Below, in pieces: positions 4,240 to 5,903 of a DNA stretch of 5,903 nucleotides. Within the stretch, counting starts at the first letter, position 1. Every line of letters begins with the position of its first letter. Source of the DNA: Adlercreutzia shanghongiae. GTDB lineage: Bacteria > Actinomycetota > Coriobacteriia > Coriobacteriales > Eggerthellaceae. The notes below the pieces were generated by a model. That model ran no database searches. It was not told the DNA's origin and saw nothing but the letters and a program-made list of their open reading frames with translations. The stretch covers positions 1-5,903 of the forward strand of contig NZ_JAYMFI010000043.1 in NCBI RefSeq assembly GCF_035830635.1. The letters are read 5' to 3'. A program made the translations under genes and the position numbers.

Positions 4240-5667
4240 ATGGAGGCGTTGGGAGAGAAGCGCCCCGCCGGGGCCGTCCGCGGGTTCGCGGCGCTGCTGC
4301 TGGTGCTGGGGGCCACATCGCTCATGAACGGGTCCATCTTCCCGCAGTTCGACGCCATCTTCATGTTCGCCCGCGACATCTCCGTCACCTGCTCGGCGGC
4401 CACGCTGCTGGGGCTGGGCCTGGCGGCCTATCGGGCGCCGCACCTGCTGGGCCACCGCGCGGTGACGGGATCTGCCGTCGCGTGCCTGATCGGCGGCGGC
4501 ATCGCGCTCGCAATCGGCCTGGCCGCCCAGTCGCCCGCGGCCCTCGTTGCGGGCGCAAGCGTCGTCGCGGTCGGCCGCGCGGCCGTGACGGTGTCGGTCG
4601 GCCTGTACCTCGCACGGCTGGCGGCCCACGGCGCCGGGCTGGCCATCGCCGCCGCCTACACCGTCCAGCTGGCCGCAAGCCCGGCTGCGGCGGCCGTGCC
4701 CCCGCAGCTCGGCACGGCGCTGTTTCTGGCGTTTCCGCTGGCAGCGCTCGCGCTTTCGGCCGGTGGCGCCCGCTCCTTCTTCGAGGACTCGCGCGGCCGC
4801 CCCTCGCCGAGCGATATGTCCGTCACGCGCCCGGCCTCGTTCCTGGCGCCGTTCTCGGCGCTGTTCGGCTGCCTGCTCCTGTTCCAAGTGGCCTTCGGCT
4901 TCGCGCTTCGCTTCGACGAGGTGGCCGGCGCGCCCCGCACGTCGTTTTTCTCGGCCGTGCCGTTGGCGCTCGTGGCCCTCTACGTGGTCTTCTCGCGTCG
5001 CCGCTTCCCAGCCGACGGCGTGGTGCAGCTGTCGGCGCTCGCGGTGATGGCGGGCTTTCTGCTGTCGGCCCAGCCGCTGCTCGCCACCGGCGGCCCCGCG
5101 GCCGACGTGGCGCTCCTGAACGCCGGCAACGGCCTGTTCTCCATGGCGGCCCAGATGGCGCTCGTGGCCATCGCCGCCCGCAACCCCCTGGGAGCCATCA
5201 CGACGGTGGCCTGGGGAAACGGCGTTTCGGCTTTAGGGTCGCTCGTGGGGGCGGCAGCCGGCATGATCGCCAACGGGGCGACGGAGGGAAACCCCCTGCT
5301 GCGGGCGGCCATTCCCGCCGCGCTGCTGCTGGTGTTCGCCGCCTACGTGATGGTGGGCCTGAAGCGCTTCACCTTCGCGGACGCCATCGACGGCATCGAG
5401 CCGGTGGCCGACGAGGCAACGGCGCCGGCAGCCGCCCAAACGCCCGAGGAGGCCTTCGCCGCCCGTTGCGAGGCCGTGGCCGACGAGTACGCGCTGACCC
5501 CGCGCGAGGCCGAGGTGTTCGCCATGCTGGCCCGGGGCCGCGACCGCAGCTACATCGAGGAGGCGCTCGTGGTATCGCGCAACACCGTGAAGGCCCACGT
5601 GAAGCACGTCTACGCGAAGCTCGGCATCCACTCTCACCAAGAGCTTATCGACCTGGTGGAGGGCTAG
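4240..5667 (+). CDS. Twelve-helix membrane LuxR-family transcriptional regulator
   Basis: The product is 475 aa. Residues about 13-374 hold roughly twelve hydrophobic segments (near 13-30, 46-64, 75-95, 99-124, 129-146, 157-173, 200-222, 235-252, 261-282, 290-312, 317-343 and 354-374), an MFS-transporter-like layout. A linker rich in Ala, Glu and Pro (about 384-415) leads to a GerE/LuxR DNA-binding domain (417-475) with LTPREAEVFAMLARG and recognition-helix segment VVSRNTVKAHVKHVYAKLG. There is no receiver domain, so it is not a two-component response regulator. This architecture is a hallmark of Eggerthellaceae, where such proteins sit beside substrate-induced reductases and dehydroxylases. 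The membrane part presumably senses a small molecule and controls the upstream operon; both points are inference. It has its own ribosome binding site and a possible promoter after the hairpin. It might alternatively control genes to the right. Confidence 0.9.
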   Translation: MEALGEKRPAGAVRGFAALLLVLGATSLMNGSIFPQFDAIFMFARDISVTCSAATLLGLGLAAYRAPHLLGHRAVTGSAVACLIGGGIALAIGLAAQSPAALVAGASVVAVGRAAVTVSVGLYLARLAAHGAGLAIAAAYTVQLAASPAAAAVPPQLGTALFLAFPLAALALSAGGARSFFEDSRGRPSPSDMSVTRPASFLAPFSALFGCLLLFQVAFGFALRFDEVAGAPRTSFFSAVPLALVALYVVFSRRRFPADGVVQLSALAVMAGFLLSAQPLLATGGPAADVALLNAGNGLFSMAAQMALVAIAARNPLGAITTVAWGNGVSALGSLVGAAAGMIANGATEGNPLLRAAIPAALLLVFAAYVMVGLKRFTFADAIDGIEPVADEATAPAAAQTPEEAFAARCEAVADEYALTPREAEVFAMLARGRDRSYIEEALVVSRNTVKAHVKHVYAKLGIHSHQELIDLVEG

Positions 5668-5681
5668 AAGCGAACGATCCA

Positions 5682-5700
5682 CCTCGAGAAAAACTCGGGG
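5682..5700 (+). terminator. Probable terminator hairpin of the LuxR-type gene
   Basis: CCTCGAG (5682-5688) pairs with CTCGGGG (5694-5700) with one G-U pair and a loop of five A. It begins 15 bases after the TAG stop. The sequence after it is AT-leaning (GATAGATAAT) but has no U-run, so it would be a weak or U-less terminator. Confidence 0.45.
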
Positions 5701-5735
5701 GATAGATAATCGACCTCACAAGAAAGTTAGGAGAA

Positions 5736-5777
5736 CGCGCAGGGAAAGCAAGTGCCCGGGGCCGCCCCTCCTGCGCG
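5736..5777. repeat. Inverted repeat CGCGCAGG / CCTGCGCG enclosing a second hairpin
   Basis: Perfect 8-bp arms lie at 5736-5743 and 5770-5777 around 26 bases, inside which GGGG (5758-5761) can pair with CCCC (5765-5768). The whole could fold as a nested RNA stem. It may be a second terminator or part of a leader RNA for a gene to the right; no gene is visible here. Confidence 0.4.
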
Positions 5778-5812
5778 CTGCCCTCTCGCCCCATTACAGT
5801 TTGAAGTGTAGT

Positions 5813-5853
5813 TAATCCGACTGCTTGAGCAGCCCGCCCGGACAGTCGGATTA
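5813..5853. promoter_or_regulatory. Long perfect inverted repeat TAATCCGACTG / CAGTCGGATTA
   Basis: Two perfect 11-bp arms (5813-5823 and 5843-5853) are separated by 19 bases, with centres 30 bp apart (about three helical turns, so the same DNA face). No U-run follows. Three bases after the right arm come TTGACA (5857-5862) and two further short palindromes, which suggests the control region of the next gene to the right. A terminator hairpin with a large loop is the alternative. Confidence 0.5.
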
Positions 5854-5858
5854 CGATT

Positions 5859-5877
5859 GACATATGTCCCGAGGGAC
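5859..5877. repeat. Overlapping palindromes GACATATGTC and GTCCC-GA-GGGAC
   Basis: GACATATGTC (5859-5868) is a perfect 10-bp palindrome. It overlaps GTCCC (5866-5870) / GGGAC (5873-5877). The TTGACA hexamer at 5857-5862 looks like a -35 box, but no -10 box lies 16-18 bases further on, so I do not call a promoter. They may be operator sites for a gene outside the window. Confidence 0.3.
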
Positions 5878-5903
5878 TGCCGATCGGGCGCCCGCGGACG
5901 GCC

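Noticed and set aside
4134..5705. 523-codon plus-strand frame overlapping the LuxR-type gene
   Set aside because: It is Arg/Gly-rich and motif-free, whereas the frame from 4240 gives regular membrane helices and a complete LuxR domain.
5752..5811. 19-codon frame starting GTG after TAGGAGA (5728-5734)
   Set aside because: The spacing from the ribosome-binding-like sequence is too long (17 bases), and the frame lies within the nested inverted repeat.
1..5903. tRNA, rRNA, insertion sequence or phage attachment site
   Set aside because: I saw no cloverleaf, no transposase frame with terminal repeats and no integrase. The inverted repeats present do not flank a mobile gene.

Overview
The window looks like chromosomal DNA from a high-GC gut anaerobe of the Eggerthellaceae (Coriobacteriia: Eggerthella, Gordonibacter, Paraeggerthella and relatives). 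This assignment is inferred from gene content: a NrfH-like multiheme cytochrome, a Tat-exported fumarate-reductase-like flavoprotein and a twelve-helix membrane LuxR regulator form a trio that is greatly expanded in this family. The best-known member of the pattern is the Eggerthella lenta cgr1/cgr2 digoxin-reductase pair. No database search was possible, so species and substrate remain open.

Layout. Bases 1-253 hold no gene that I can support. They contain two weak hairpins and most of a degenerate 13-bp tandem repeat (about 121-277) that runs into the 3' end of the first gene. On the minus strand, about 254-1444 encodes a solitary AbiEi-like/DUF559-like protein with a PD-(D/E)XK nuclease-type C-terminus. 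Bases 1445-1722 form a divergent control region with a perfect TTACCCC-GCT-GGGGTAA palindrome and several related half-sites. On the plus strand, 1723-2379 encodes a membrane-anchored multiheme c-type cytochrome. It overlaps by 11 bp the Tat lipoprotein flavoprotein oxidoreductase at 2369-4093. A short intergenic region with a 14-bp-stem hairpin (4167-4208) follows, and then a membrane LuxR-type regulator at 4240-5667. Bases 5668-5903 hold no supported gene but carry three inverted repeats and a palindrome cluster, probably the control region of a neighbour outside the window.

How the genes work together (inference). The cytochrome would take electrons from membrane menaquinol and pass them across the cell surface to the lipid-anchored flavoprotein, which would reduce an organic acceptor. 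The membrane LuxR protein would sense the acceptor or a related signal and switch on the cytochrome-flavoprotein operon. In my from-memory alignment with Shewanella Fcc3, both substrate-binding/catalytic arginines of fumarate reductase are tyrosines here, so the acceptor is probably not fumarate. The cytochrome also carries a perfect 24-bp in-frame tandem duplication across its last heme-binding motif. These two features are the most interesting points in the window.
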